Counted from the stretch's first letter, positions 9,115 to 18,263 are shown. The stretch is 64,000 nucleotides of DNA from Candidatus Cloacimonadota bacterium (GCA_023954715.1 JAGSHD010000005.1:186001-250000), one strand, 5' to 3'. Notes: generated by a model not told the origin, from the sequence alone. Translations and numbers: made by a program.

Positions 9115-11608
9115 GAGAGATCTCCTTGTTTGAACCAGTGAGTTTTACTTGTATTGCATAAACTGGATTGACTACTCGATTAGCTAATTTTGGTATTGTA
9201 AAAATTTTTCCTTTGCGATCCTGAAAGATTGGGTATTTGTTCCAGTGAGCAGGAGTTTTATACATTTTGAGTGTATTTTTAATCGTACTAAAAGTATAGA
9301 AGTGAGTTGATCTACTGTTATAACGACTGCTACTAGCATTAAAAATTATTTCTCCAGAAGGTAGGACTAGTCCTGGTATTAGTCGATCTGTCCATGGATG
9401 CAAAGGTGAGTAGTAATTTTCATTTCTAGTTTTAGTAATGTCAGCAGAGATTTTTAAAAGATCTAGTTTTGGTATAGACTCTTTTAAGTCACTTGATTGA
9501 ATCATCTGATGGGGTTTATCGACAGATGAAATATTAATAAAATAGCCGTCTAAATGGTAATGATTATCATTGCTACGGTATTGCCAATGTCTTATCTTTT
9601 CTACGGATAGTAGTGGTACTACCTGTCCTTTGAAGTCAACACTACAAATTGTATCTTTTACGATACTCTTAAAGCTTTTTTTGGCCTCTAGCTCCTTGTA
9701 GTACAAGGTTTTATTTGAATTATCGTCAAGTTGTTTTCGTTTGACTAAAAATACTTTACCATTGCTAAAGCGTAGATCAGAAATCTTTTGACCTTTATTG
9801 AAGTTTACTTTTTTAATGACTAGTTGTTTAGTAGATAAATCTAGTGACTTTAGTGTAATCTCAGTTTCATTAGGACGAACCGTTAGCTCTGAACCAAAGT
9901 ATTTGAGGCTAAAGCTATAAATGTAGCTTTCATGAAAAAAGATATTTTCATTAGTGCCAAAATTTCGGAGCTCTTGAAGCGTCGAATCAGCAACTTTGTG
10001 ATTGCCTTTTGCAGAATGAAGTTGATAGGCTCCATTTTTTGCTAAAATAAAATATGGTTGGTCCTTTAGGTTTTGGATACCTGTAACGGGGTCAGCTCCG
10101 ATTAGAGTAACAACTCCATCTAATTTCTCAAGTTTTTTACTTCCTACTTTATATCTATAATATTCACCAGAAGATGATCCTAAAATGATGCTTCCATGAA
10201 TGGGGTCTTTTGCCATTAAATTTAGTGTATGTTCATCTCCTTTACTAACTCTAAAATAATCATGGTGATCTTTGTAAGTTTTAGTATTTTTGGTAGTGCT
10301 AAGCTTACTAAAGTAAAAGGTGTCGAGTAATTTTTTATTCTGATAGATTTTTAGATCAAGCCCATTTTTAAAAACAGATGGGTTTTCTTCAAAGCGAAAA
10401 GTGTAATCTGTTTGATTGTAGATCGGTTGAATATGTCTAGATAGATTGGAGATTGTTGTTACGGTTTGAATGGGCTTTTTTAAAGCTGGAAACAGGTAAT
10501 ATTGATCCGATCTTTTCAATTGATGAACATGCAAACTATTTTCATTTTGATCATAAGAATAATGGTAAGCTTCTTTGAAGAGATTCATATAATTGGCTTT
10601 AACCCTAATAAAAAGAACAAGTGTAATTAAACAGACTACATAAGGAATGAACTGTTTGAAGGATGTAAAAGTAGTTTGTAACTTACTTGTGGATTGAGAA
10701 GCAGAAAATAGATGGAAACTGGTGATTATAGAGAAAATAATGATTAAAATAGCAATGGCTTCCGGTTTTATGATAGTCATAGATAGGTCAATAGCAATCA
10801 TTAGAGCCAAAAGTTGGGTAGTTATTGAAAATATTATAACTAGAAATGCATGTCTTAAGTAGGCTATAAATAATAGTGACAGAGTATAAGAACAAACCCA
10901 GATTAAAATTAAAGAAAAGAAACTATGATAGTTTGGTAATAAGTCTCTATGGGAAAAATATTTGGCAAATGGGTAACTTAGAATTGTGAAAGAAGTAAAA
11001 AGGCAACACAATTCAAAAGCAATCAATCCTCTTGATGATTTTGACAGATAAGGCTTAGTTATTGTCCAGAGTGTAATTGTAATGAGTGCTAAGCATACAA
11101 TTAAGAAAGTTCCATAGGAAGATAAAAATCCTGATGCACCTTCAAGGCGTTCTAAACCTACATATTCTAGCTCAATTGAATAGATATGATGGTAAACAAG
11201 TGTTGGAAGTATAAAAAGTATAAATGATATAGTTTTGATAATCCCAGCGAATGTAAAAACTTTGTATACTCCATATACAAGATTGGTAAAAAATCTATAT
11301 TTTAGAGTTTTTGGAGATAGGGTGAGTCTCAGCCAATTGAAGCCATGTGGGTTTCCAAACTGATAAGCAGCTAGAATAGAAAAATAGACAATCCCTAGAA
11401 CAAATGTAGCCATAATTGTAGAGGAGACGAAACCAGAATTAAGAAACCGGTCAGCTCTTGTGGTTAAGGGCACAGCACTGGTACTTATATATGGATCGTT
11501 TAGGCAGTTAAAGATGAAGTATCCGGAAATTAAAAATATTAAAAAAGTCGCGATGGATGTAATCCACGAAAATTGATTGTGAAATTGTTTAAAGGTATGT
11601 CTGAGCAT
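9104..11608 (-). CDS. Large membrane protein with C-terminal propeller-like domain, ABC-operon partner
   Basis: 834 residues. The first about 335 residues hold some eight to ten hydrophobic helices, starting ITSIATFLIFLISGYFIF and with a hydrophobic pair near 250-300. The C-terminal about 490 residues are soluble and beta-rich, with repeats of the kind DPIHGSIILGSSSGEYYRY, DQPYFILAKNGAYQLHS and GLVLPSGEIIFNASSS, like beta-propeller blades, probably on the outer face. I do not recognise a named family. It sits between the ABC permease (23 bases upstream) and the regulator (11-base overlap), with AAGGAA before its ATG, so it is probably part of the exporter or its sensor. In YtrBCDEF-like systems large membrane proteins also accompany the ATPases; whether this is their counterpart is inference. 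Confidence 0.75.
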   Translation of the reverse strand: MLRHTFKQFHNQFSWITSIATFLIFLISGYFIFNCLNDPYISTSAVPLTTRADRFLNSGFVSSTIMATFVLGIVYFSILAAYQFGNPHGFNWLRLTLSPKTLKYRFFTNLVYGVYKVFTFAGIIKTISFILFILPTLVYHHIYSIELEYVGLERLEGASGFLSSYGTFLIVCLALITITLWTITKPYLSKSSRGLIAFELCCLFTSFTILSYPFAKYFSHRDLLPNYHSFFSLILIWVCSYTLSLLFIAYLRHAFLVIIFSITTQLLALMIAIDLSMTIIKPEAIAILIIIFSIITSFHLFSASQSTSKLQTTFTSFKQFIPYVVCLITLVLFIRVKANYMNLFKEAYHYSYDQNENSLHVHQLKRSDQYYLFPALKKPIQTVTTISNLSRHIQPIYNQTDYTFRFEENPSVFKNGLDLKIYQNKKLLDTFYFSKLSTTKNTKTYKDHHDYFRVSKGDEHTLNLMAKDPIHGSIILGSSSGEYYRYKVGSKKLEKLDGVVTLIGADPVTGIQNLKDQPYFILAKNGAYQLHSAKGNHKVADSTLQELRNFGTNENIFFHESYIYSFSLKYFGSELTVRPNETEITLKSLDLSTKQLVIKKVNFNKGQKISDLRFSNGKVFLVKRKQLDDNSNKTLYYKELEAKKSFKSIVKDTICSVDFKGQVVPLLSVEKIRHWQYRSNDNHYHLDGYFINISSVDKPHQMIQSSDLKESIPKLDLLKISADITKTRNENYYSPLHPWTDRLIPGLVLPSGEIIFNASSSRYNSRSTHFYTFSTIKNTLKMYKTPAHWNKYPIFQDRKGKIFTIPKLANRVVNPVYAIQVKLTGSNKEISHEN

Positions 11609-11630
11609 AATAAATTCCTTTTATGATGGA

Positions 11631-12245
11631 TTAGTTTATACTTTTTCGAAAGTATTTAGTTTCGAAATAGTAAGAAAGTAAAATTGATAGAATTGTGTAA
11701 ACTAAGATGTAGGGTAATTGGATTTGAACAGGAAATGCTAACCCCAAAGGATTAGAGATAAATGATATTGATGGTAAAGCTAGGTATATTATTGTAATTG
11801 CAAGTATCGATAGGAAAATCGCTTGAATATTGTCTGGTGCGAATACAGAAATAGATCTAGATAAAAAGTACGAAGATGATCCTAACAAGATGATAGTTAA
11901 ATCAATAAGTGGAGTTGTGGGATTGAATAGACACAATAGATTGATTATCGTGTAGTAAATTACGATGGTAATGACTCCACAAAAAGACCTCATCAACCAT
12001 ATTTCTGACTTTTCTATAGGTAAATGTAGTAAATATAAATCAGAGTTGGTTTTAGGCTCACTTGTAAAGATTTGTAATATTCCAACTTGGCTTGAAACAA
12101 TCAGAATCAGGGTAAAAATACCTATTGCTTCTAGTTTTGGTTCGTGACCAGTTACAAAGCTCATAAAAAACAAAGAAAAGCCAATTACAATCAAAGAAAA
12201 GAGCTTAAGTTGTTGAAAATAATATATAATCATTTGTGATTTCAT
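11631..12245 (-). CDS. ABC-2-type transporter permease
   Basis: I start at ATG 12245 (protein MKSQMIIYYFQQ...), not the upstream in-frame ATG at 12293. The A of its ATG overlaps the TAA stop of the ATPase gene as TAATG, and AGGAGT lies just upstream. The 204-residue product has about six hydrophobic segments (for example LKLFSLIVIGFSLFFMSFV and AIFLSILAITIIYLALPSI) and short loops, as expected of a half-size ABC-2 permease. With the ATPase next door it should form an exporter; substrate unknown. Translational coupling to the ATPase is likely. Confidence 0.85.
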   Translation of the reverse strand: MKSQMIIYYFQQLKLFSLIVIGFSLFFMSFVTGHEPKLEAIGIFTLILIVSSQVGILQIFTSEPKTNSDLYLLHLPIEKSEIWLMRSFCGVITIVIYYTIINLLCLFNPTTPLIDLTIILLGSSSYFLSRSISVFAPDNIQAIFLSILAITIIYLALPSISFISNPLGLAFPVQIQLPYILVYTILSILLSYYFETKYFRKSIN

Positions 12246-13087
12246 TAGGACTCCTGTGTAAGTGCAAAATAGATTTCTTCTAAATTTAAACACTCCCGAC
12301 TTGAAGGGGGTATAGAGTCTAGGTTCTGATTGAATTGAATCAACTCTTTGTTATCGTTTAGTGAGACAATCTTTTTGTAGCTGCTTTCTTCTAGTGTAGC
12401 TAATAGATCTACTGAGATAGAAAAAATGGATTCTTGAATTTCTTCCATACTAGCCTCTAAGGCAACCTCGCCTTTGTTTAACAAAATGACTTTAGTGGCG
12501 ATTCGATTTACCTCATCTAAGAGGTGAGTAGCATAAATTAAGGTTTTATTGTATTCACTACAATACTCTACCAACATTTCAAGAACATCATGCCTAGCTC
12601 TTGGGTCTAAGCCTGAAGTGGCTTCATCTAAAATGAGTAAGTCGGGACGATAAGATAAAGCTAATAACATGGAAAGTTTAGTTTTCATTCCACGAGATAG
12701 GGTTTTGATTATACACTTTTCATCCAATTGAAACTTTTCTAAGAGTTCAAGCTCGTAGGATTCATCCCAAAAGATGTAATGGATTTTTATATAATCAATC
12801 ATTTCACGAATACTCAATTTTTCAATTAAGTGGGGATCATCTGCAATAAATCCGACTTTTTGCAGAATAGCGCTTCGATGATTTTTAAAGTTTTGTCCTT
12901 TAAAGAAAGTGACTTTCCCAGAATCTTTTTCATTCCAGTCCAATATGGTGTGAATTAGGGTGGTTTTTCCGGCTCCATTTGGGCCAAGTATAGAAATGAC
13001 CTCTCCTGGTCTTGCCTCTAGACTAAAGTTTCTTAGTCCCAAGTCTGGCGAATGCATTTTTTTTAGATTTTTAATTTCAAGGTTCAT
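12245..13087 (-). CDS. ABC transporter ATP-binding protein (YtrB-like)
   Basis: 280 residues with every nucleotide-binding motif: Walker A GPNGAGKTT near residue 36, signature LSRGMKTKLSML near 134, Walker B LLILDEATSGLD near 154 and the switch His in ATHLLDEV near 186. The C-terminal 80 residues are a typical accessory tail of antibiotic/peptide-type ABC-2 ATPases. It is the first gene of the GntR-regulated operon; AGGAG lies 7 bases before the ATG, and the promoter with its palindromic operator is 34 bases upstream. It powers the permease encoded by the next gene. The best functional guess is an envelope-stress or antimicrobial exporter by analogy with YtrB systems. Confidence 0.92.
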   Translation of the reverse strand: MNLEIKNLKKMHSPDLGLRNFSLEARPGEVISILGPNGAGKTTLIHTILDWNEKDSGKVTFFKGQNFKNHRSAILQKVGFIADDPHLIEKLSIREMIDYIKIHYIFWDESYELELLEKFQLDEKCIIKTLSRGMKTKLSMLLALSYRPDLLILDEATSGLDPRARHDVLEMLVEYCSEYNKTLIYATHLLDEVNRIATKVILLNKGEVALEASMEEIQESIFSISVDLLATLEESSYKKIVSLNDNKELIQFNQNLDSIPPSSRECLNLEEIYFALTQES

Positions 13088-13120
13088 AGAGATCTCCTAT
13101 AATTACATTTTTAATTTGCT

Positions 13121-13157
13121 ATAGTGATATACTACACTATATCACTATATACGTAAA
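13121..13157 (-). promoter_or_regulatory. GntR/YtrA-type operator within the ABC operon promoter
   Basis: ATAGTGATAT (13121-13130) and ATATCACTAT (13139-13148) form a perfect 10-base inverted repeat with an 8-base spacer. On the minus strand a -35 box TTTACG (13157-13152) and a -10 box TAGTAT (13134-13129), 17 bases apart, straddle and overlap it. A repressor bound there would block RNA polymerase. The site lies 34 bases before the ATPase ATG. Confidence 0.8.
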
Positions 13158-13159
13158 CC

Positions 13160-13435
13160 CCTGTTTTTGAATTATTTTTAAAAAGTCGTGTAAAGATAGT
13201 TATAATTAGTTTTTTGGGAGATATTTTTTTTAAAAGTTGTGATTGTTTATAGTTTTAAGATAAGAGATGATTTATATATATCCATCTAGAATTGATTTTC
13301 CCGATATATAGAAAACCATGAAGATTGTATAGTTTTATCAAAACTACGTTTTGAACTAGGTGCTTATAATGAAGGGTATATAGTTCATCAAGATGGTATT
13401 TTCATCAGTAAAAAGTTTACATTTGACTATAATAC
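13160..13435. other. Intergenic stretch, no gene supported
   Basis: AT-rich DNA upstream of the ABC operon and beyond the barrel gene's terminator. It holds a 25-base segment (13276-13300) similar to 5426-5450. A frame on the plus strand from about 13295 stays open for some 69 codons but has no ATG, GTG or TTG and runs into the terminator, so I do not call it. Confidence 0.4.
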
Positions 13436-13475
13436 AAAAGCCCCTTCAAGACTTTGGAGTCGTAAAGGGGCTTTT
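13436..13475 (-). terminator. Rho-independent terminator of the outer-membrane protein gene
   Basis: AAAAGCCCCTT (13436-13446) pairs perfectly with AAGGGGCTTTT (13465-13475); an inner GACT/AGTC pair extends the stem. On the minus strand it ends in a TTTT run, 24 bases after the stop codon of the upstream gene. Confidence 0.9.
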
Positions 13476-13498
13476 GAGATTATAGTTTTAGTTGTATC

Positions 13499-14662
13499 TT
13501 ATATCTTAATAGATACGCCTAAGTGAAAAGAATGATCATATTCAAAAGGAAGTTTGGATCGAAGCACAGAGATTGGTACAGCCATTTGTAAAGAAAACTC
13601 ATCTCTAACTCGGTACTTTGCTCCCAGTATTACATCCACATTATTACCATAACCGGACCAATCGATCCCGTTGAATTCAGCTGTTAAAGCAGTATTAGTA
13701 GATACAGGAGCCTCTAGACCAATATTATAATATAATAAATTGGGAGTTTCGTTGCCAGAAGCGTTAAAACCAGATGCTAGAGTAAATCCAAGTTGGGAGT
13801 GTACACTCACTTTTTCATAGTTTTTGGTTAAACTAAAAAATCCTGTGTAAGAGGTTCCATCGGACCCTCGTCTAGTCACTTGTTTGCCCATTGCATTCAT
13901 TACCCCAAAGCCAAAGGCAGTCTTTAGGTTATGGACAGGGTTATCTATAAATTGAAACTTTCCAAACATGGATAGTTCTTCAAGCTCCGTTTTTTCATAA
14001 TCGTTGATAATGGGTACATTTAAAGACTTTTCGTTGACTAAGTTTCCAAAAACAGCCATTTCAAATTGGTCTGTTAAACCCGCTGTAATCCCCATAGGTA
14101 CGTCAAACTTTGTGATAGAACCGCCTTTTATGGGGTTTCCCAATGATCTATCATATTTGGTATGAGAAAATCCAACATAAAAAAGTTTTTCATCTCTTGG
14201 TAAGACTTCTGCTCCAACGGTTTTAATGAGTCCACTCAAACCATGCAAAGTGGGGCTTTTAATTTTTAGGGGAATATTTTTATGGTCTTCTAAAAATTGG
14301 TTAAAAGCTGGAGGTCTTTTATAATTTCTTACTCTACGATTTCTGTCTTTGACAAAGTCTTGTTTACTAGTCGGGACATGATCTTGGATTCGAGGTTGAA
14401 AGTATCGTCTAGATTTTGGCTTGGTTGGAGGTGGAACTAAGTCGCTGTAATTATTTGTTAACTGAGGTAAAACAGGACTAGGAATATCTCCACGATTTGA
14501 TTTAGGAGTGTTGTTTTGTTGAAGGCTAGACGCAACGCGTTGACGAAAGCGCTCAACATTACTAGAAAAGCCAAACTCTTCTAGATTCGTTTCATTTTTA
14601 ACAGCACTAACTTGTGATGTCAATAAAAGACAAAGTGTGCCTGCAACTATATACTTCTTCAT
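13499..14662 (-). CDS. Predicted outer-membrane beta-barrel protein
   Basis: I use ATG 14662, which gives a clean signal peptide (MKKYIVAGTLCLLLTSQVSA). The in-frame ATG at 14713 would add 17 charged residues before it. The 387-residue product has a Pro/Arg-rich linker (about 45-130). A C-terminal half follows of alternating amphipathic strands such as EKLFYVGFSHTKYDRSL, FEMAVFGNLV and DVILGAKYRVRDEFSLQMAV, ending in HSFHLGVSIKI. The alternation and the aromatic/hydrophobic C-terminus fit an outer-membrane barrel of about 12 strands; no known family is recognised. It is a single gene with its own terminator, facing a long inverted repeat upstream. Confidence 0.7.
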   Translation of the reverse strand: MKKYIVAGTLCLLLTSQVSAVKNETNLEEFGFSSNVERFRQRVASSLQQNNTPKSNRGDIPSPVLPQLTNNYSDLVPPPTKPKSRRYFQPRIQDHVPTSKQDFVKDRNRRVRNYKRPPAFNQFLEDHKNIPLKIKSPTLHGLSGLIKTVGAEVLPRDEKLFYVGFSHTKYDRSLGNPIKGGSITKFDVPMGITAGLTDQFEMAVFGNLVNEKSLNVPIINDYEKTELEELSMFGKFQFIDNPVHNLKTAFGFGVMNAMGKQVTRRGSDGTSYTGFFSLTKNYEKVSVHSQLGFTLASGFNASGNETPNLLYYNIGLEAPVSTNTALTAEFNGIDWSGYGNNVDVILGAKYRVRDEFSLQMAVPISVLRSKLPFEYDHSFHLGVSIKI

Positions 14663-14732
14663 TTTTGCTTCATTTCTGTTACAGATATTGATAATAGTAA
14701 AAACTTCTACCAATTAAGTGGCTACCTTACAT

Positions 14733-14795
14733 ACAATTTTGGTCGAAATCAAAATAGTAGTGTTTAGCTTATTTAGTTATTCGGCCAAAATTTGT
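14733..14795. repeat. Long imperfect inverted repeat upstream of the barrel gene
   Basis: ACAATTTTGGTCGAA (14733-14747) and TTCGGCCAAAATTTGT (14780-14795) are near-perfect inverted arms around 32 bases. No T-run follows on either strand, so it looks more like a paired regulatory site or an mRNA structure than a terminator. It lies 71 bases before the barrel protein ATG and 108 bases past the end of the DUF4340 gene. Confidence 0.55.
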
Positions 14796-14902
14796 ATTGA
14801 TGTTAGATAATTGTATGCATGCTTTTGATTCTGTATTTTGATTAAAATACATTTAAACTGAAGGGTTCATAAACGACTAGAAAAAGACAGAAATGGACAA
14901 GT

Positions 14903-16039
14903 CTATTGATAAATAGATTGAAATTTTTTGAAGGGTAAAAGTCCTGTTACTTGATCGTTGATTTTAAACTTATATAGATCATGGATGCTTGCTCCCTGGA
15001 GCTGAATGGTTTTATCAGGAGAAGAAAACAAAAAAGACTGATTGGCTTTGAGGGGTCTATTTTCAAAGGATAGCTTACTTTGCTTTACAAGTTTTAGTAC
15101 ATAAGAAAAGCTAGGTTCTTTTGGAGTTAAATTTAATCCATTAGGAAACTGAATTTTTTGAATTTTATCCAAAGAAAGATCTAAATAATCTGTAAACTGC
15201 GTTGATAGCATTTTTAAATCAAAGTTTTGAAGGTGCTTAATGGTTTTTTCACTCATTTTCCAAGTAATATTTTGTTGAGGAGAGTAAAAGTATTGATCGC
15301 ACATCAATATCAACGCCTGGTCTATTTGCATAAACTTTTTACATCTTGAATCATCTACATTAGGATTTAGATCAATAGCCTCTTTCATGGTAAAAAGCCT
15401 TTGAAGGGCTTGATATGGCTTTAATGGGAGGGGAGAATTAAGGGCAAGGTATTGATGTTTGTTTCGTTTAATTTTTAGGTGCTTTTTTTGAAAACTAGGA
15501 TTGAAATAAGTCAGTTGATCAAATGCACTATAAAAGGGAGTTTTTTCAATAAATGACTCTAGAGGCCAATCGATATTTTGGCGCAATACGGACGGTAAAG
15601 TAAATAGTTTTCCATCCAGTGACAAATAAAAGTTGGATGAGTCTCCTGGTAGGGACTTGCCAAACAAAAGTGTATGACTTTTGTTTGAAAATATAAAAGT
15701 AACACCTTGTTCATTTAATCCATAAGCAAGATCTTGATCTTTCTTTTCAAAGTATTGGTACTCAGGAAGGATTAAAATATTATCCATAAACTTTTGAAAG
15801 GTAGCCCAAGTAACAGAGTAGCTTTTTTTATTGTGTTTTAAGTTTAGCTCTTCACCATGAACTTCAATAGCAAAACCTCTATGGTTTGATGTAACTTTTT
15901 TTAGATCCGCCCATGGAAGTGTTTGAAATGGATTTTGCCAAGTTTTAGCTTTTATAGGCTCTTTGCCAAGAAAAAAGTATAGGCAGCCTATAATAGAAAG
16001 TAATAGTAGTAAGTCGAAAAACATTTTAAATAGTTTCAT
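14903..16039 (-). CDS. DUF4340-like protein of the GldFG ABC operon
   Basis: 378 residues with one N-terminal membrane anchor (FDLLLLLSIIGCLYFFLGKE, about residues 8-27) and a large outer domain. Features such as HGEELNLKHNKKSYSVTW, YGLNEQGVTFIFSNKS and LLFGKSLPGDSSNFYLSLDG (an 'l-x-lG-x(5)g-x(2)Y' pattern) match DUF4340, which is habitually encoded next to GldG-like proteins. It begins 5 bases after the GldG-like gene and is the last gene of the operon. Family function is unknown; a role as a periplasmic accessory of the ABC complex is inferred from context. Confidence 0.8.
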   Translation of the reverse strand: MKLFKMFFDLLLLLSIIGCLYFFLGKEPIKAKTWQNPFQTLPWADLKKVTSNHRGFAIEVHGEELNLKHNKKSYSVTWATFQKFMDNILILPEYQYFEKKDQDLAYGLNEQGVTFIFSNKSHTLLFGKSLPGDSSNFYLSLDGKLFTLPSVLRQNIDWPLESFIEKTPFYSAFDQLTYFNPSFQKKHLKIKRNKHQYLALNSPLPLKPYQALQRLFTMKEAIDLNPNVDDSRCKKFMQIDQALILMCDQYFYSPQQNITWKMSEKTIKHLQNFDLKMLSTQFTDYLDLSLDKIQKIQFPNGLNLTPKEPSFSYVLKLVKQSKLSFENRPLKANQSFLFSSPDKTIQLQGASIHDLYKFKINDQVTGLLPFKKFQSIYQ

Positions 16040-16044
16040 AAAAC

Positions 16045-17562
16045 TTAAGATCTATATTGTATAAACTGCAAAGTCGCACAAATACACAAACAAAGAAGAG
16101 GTAACAAAAATAGTATAAAGATGGTAAAACTTCGAATATCTTGCTTGTTAATTTTAACCCTTGGAGTTTGAAGGTCTTTGCCTCTTGAGGTTAGGTAGGA
16201 GCTGTTTCCTAGGATAAAATGAATAGAGTTTAATAGTAGTGTTTGGTTACCAGACAATTGCAAAAATTGGTTTTTTAAAAAATCAGTATCACTAAAAATT
16301 AAGGTTTTTGGGTTAATTTCTAAACCATAATCTAAGGGGCCTTTAAAATCTTTATCTTGGTTATATTGAGGCATAATACTTGGGTTTAGCGTAGATTCCA
16401 TCCATGAGAAATTACTCGAGCTTATAATCTTTTTGTAGCGGTCTTGGCCTAAAAAAGCGGTTGCTGACAGTAGAATTACAGGATTGTTTTTAGGGTGCAG
16501 ACCTCTATTAATAGAGTGCTTGCTGTAGGTCGTTGATACTAGAGAAAGGTCATCTTTAACTCGCTTGACAGGATCAAGAACAATATACCCAGGGACTTGT
16601 AGTTTAAATGTTTCACAAAACTGTTTGATAGGGTTTTGAGGTAGAGCGTCTAAATAGATAATGGTAGGAAGGCTTTGATTGGCACGAGTGATAAGTTTTT
16701 CTTCCATGTCACTTGAAAGTGCTTTGTTATCTAATATCACAAGGAGTGGGTCTTTTGTCAGAAGATTTTCTTCTATGTTGATGGATACATCAAAGCCATC
16801 ATTGATTAAGAGCGTTTTTAAGTAAGATAGACCATGAGGAGAATCGTCCAAAAAAGAGATTTTACTATGTTGTGGGTATAAAATATTTAGTTTTTGACTC
16901 TCTTTAAGGCGTATAACAGCCTGCAATAGAGCGGACTCTCCAGTAAATTTCAACTTGTTTTGAAGCCCCCCTGTATTTACAAAAAAATGATAGCGTTTTA
17001 ATATTTGACGAAACCCTTTATAGCTAATTATTACGCACGGAGTAGACTTTATATTATGTTTATCTAAAAAAGACGGAAACTGAATAGGATCAATTTTTTT
17101 AACTGTAATATCCATATTTTGGGATTGAATGTTTTTAAGAAAAGTATCTAAGGGATTATAGAAGTTTTGATGTTTGGATGAGCTTGCAATTAAGGTGATT
17201 TCAATAGGAAATTTTTTTAAAAACAGGTGAGTATCTGGATGGACCGAAAAGGTTTTGTTTTCAGTCCAATCTATGAAATGCTTGGATTGGTATGAAGCTG
17301 TTGCTAGCAAAGAGACTAAGCTTAAAATACCAATGGATCTATAAAAATGGGATAATCCAAACCAGTGATAGCTTTTAGAAAAAATAGTAACGATTTTTTT
17401 GTATTCTAAAACAAGGGTAAAAGCCAAAAAGCTCAAAAACAAATAAAGTAGTTTTATAGGAAAGGTATCGTGTGTATCCAAAATAAATAAGCTACAAAAG
17501 CCTAAAACAAAACATATAAATGCACAAATTAAGCTGATAAGAGAAAGGATGTTTTTGTTCAT
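16045..17562 (-). CDS. GldG-like ABC auxiliary membrane protein
   Basis: I start at ATG 17562, whose ATGA overlaps the stop of the preceding permease gene; the longer frame to 17607 adds a poor N-terminus. The 505-residue protein has three to four N-terminal membrane helices. A periplasmic domain follows that begins in the GldG style: WTENKTFSVHPDTHLFLKKF, then ITLIASSSKH (family 'lt-lSeqT-x-x-iLk-l-pvei-ix-fy'). After that come an open alpha/beta region with QKLNILYPQHSKISF and DPLLVILDNKALSS, and a C-terminal helix (FTIFILFLLPLLCLCICATL). GldG pairs with the GldA ATPase and GldF permease. In Flavobacteria the trio is linked to gliding, but homologues are widespread in non-gliders. Confidence 0.85.
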   Translation of the reverse strand: MNKNILSLISLICAFICFVLGFCSLFILDTHDTFPIKLLYLFLSFLAFTLVLEYKKIVTIFSKSYHWFGLSHFYRSIGILSLVSLLATASYQSKHFIDWTENKTFSVHPDTHLFLKKFPIEITLIASSSKHQNFYNPLDTFLKNIQSQNMDITVKKIDPIQFPSFLDKHNIKSTPCVIISYKGFRQILKRYHFFVNTGGLQNKLKFTGESALLQAVIRLKESQKLNILYPQHSKISFLDDSPHGLSYLKTLLINDGFDVSINIEENLLTKDPLLVILDNKALSSDMEEKLITRANQSLPTIIYLDALPQNPIKQFCETFKLQVPGYIVLDPVKRVKDDLSLVSTTYSKHSINRGLHPKNNPVILLSATAFLGQDRYKKIISSSNFSWMESTLNPSIMPQYNQDKDFKGPLDYGLEINPKTLIFSDTDFLKNQFLQLSGNQTLLLNSIHFILGNSSYLTSRGKDLQTPRVKINKQDIRSFTIFILFLLPLLCLCICATLQFIQYRS

Positions 17563-18263
17563 TTCTTTAGCACCAATCCACCAAAAAATGAGAATAAAAT
17601 AATACAAAATATTGGAATCAATAAGTCATTCAAATAAAAATGACCGTTGAGCATAGTGTAAAAGTGTTTGTAAAGTGAAAGCTCACTAAAAAAGATTCCT
17701 AAGGGCTCTAATGTATTAGTAAAGATTTTACTGCTGTAAAAAGCCATCCAACTACAAAAATAGAGAGTTAGACTACAAAAAAAAGCCTGCTCACTTCTTT
17801 GTAAAAGTGCCGAGCAAAAAAGAGCGATACTAATGTAAGAGCCCTGAATCAAAAATAAAGACAAAACAGAAGACAAAATCTGTCCCAAGTCTGGATTAGA
17901 GTAATTGTAAATAAAAATTAACTGTATAGCTAAAATTACATTTAAAAATAAAAAGCAAAAACAAATATAAACAAAATAAATCAAATAAATAAGATAAGGG
18001 TTAAATCTTAAGGTTCTTAAGAGTAGGTAAAAGTCGGCTTTTCCTTTTTTTTGAAAGAGGTTCATAGTATGAATTGGGATTAAAAAAAGGCTGTAAAAGG
18101 CGGCCCACCAAAGGGTTGCGTTTATATTTGCAGCTTGGGTTTGTTCTATTCCTATGGCGAAAATATAAGATGTCAAAAACCAATAAATAGCAATAATCAA
18201 CCAAGAAAATGGATTGAGAAAATATTGCTTTAATAGATGTATTTCTAAATGGATGTATTTCAT
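17559..18263 (-). CDS. GldF-like ABC permease
   Basis: 234 residues with six predicted membrane helices (for example PFSWLIIAIYWFLTSYIFAI and LIYFVYICFCFLFLNVILAI) and the ABC-2 permease feel of GldF. The segment NATLWWAAFYSLFLIPIHTMNLF then KADFYLLLRTLRFNPYLIYL matches the family's 'fLl-PaitMr-x-fseErr-x-gTlELLlt' region, although the usual E-x-x-x-GT is replaced by KADFYLLLRTL. It is translationally coupled (ATGA) to the GldG-like gene and lies 135 bases downstream of the ATPase gene. Together they form the membrane part of the exporter; the substrate is unknown. Confidence 0.8.
   Translation of the reverse strand: MKYIHLEIHLLKQYFLNPFSWLIIAIYWFLTSYIFAIGIEQTQAANINATLWWAAFYSLFLIPIHTMNLFQKKGKADFYLLLRTLRFNPYLIYLIYFVYICFCFLFLNVILAIQLIFIYNYSNPDLGQILSSVLSLFLIQGSYISIALFCSALLQRSEQAFFCSLTLYFCSWMAFYSSKIFTNTLEPLGIFFSELSLYKHFYTMLNGHFYLNDLLIPIFCIILFSFFGGLVLKK

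Noticed and set aside
13295-13508. Plus-strand frame of about 69 codons with protein-like composition
   Set aside because: It has no ATG, GTG or TTG start and runs through a clear terminator into the antisense of the barrel gene; likely chance or a decayed remnant.
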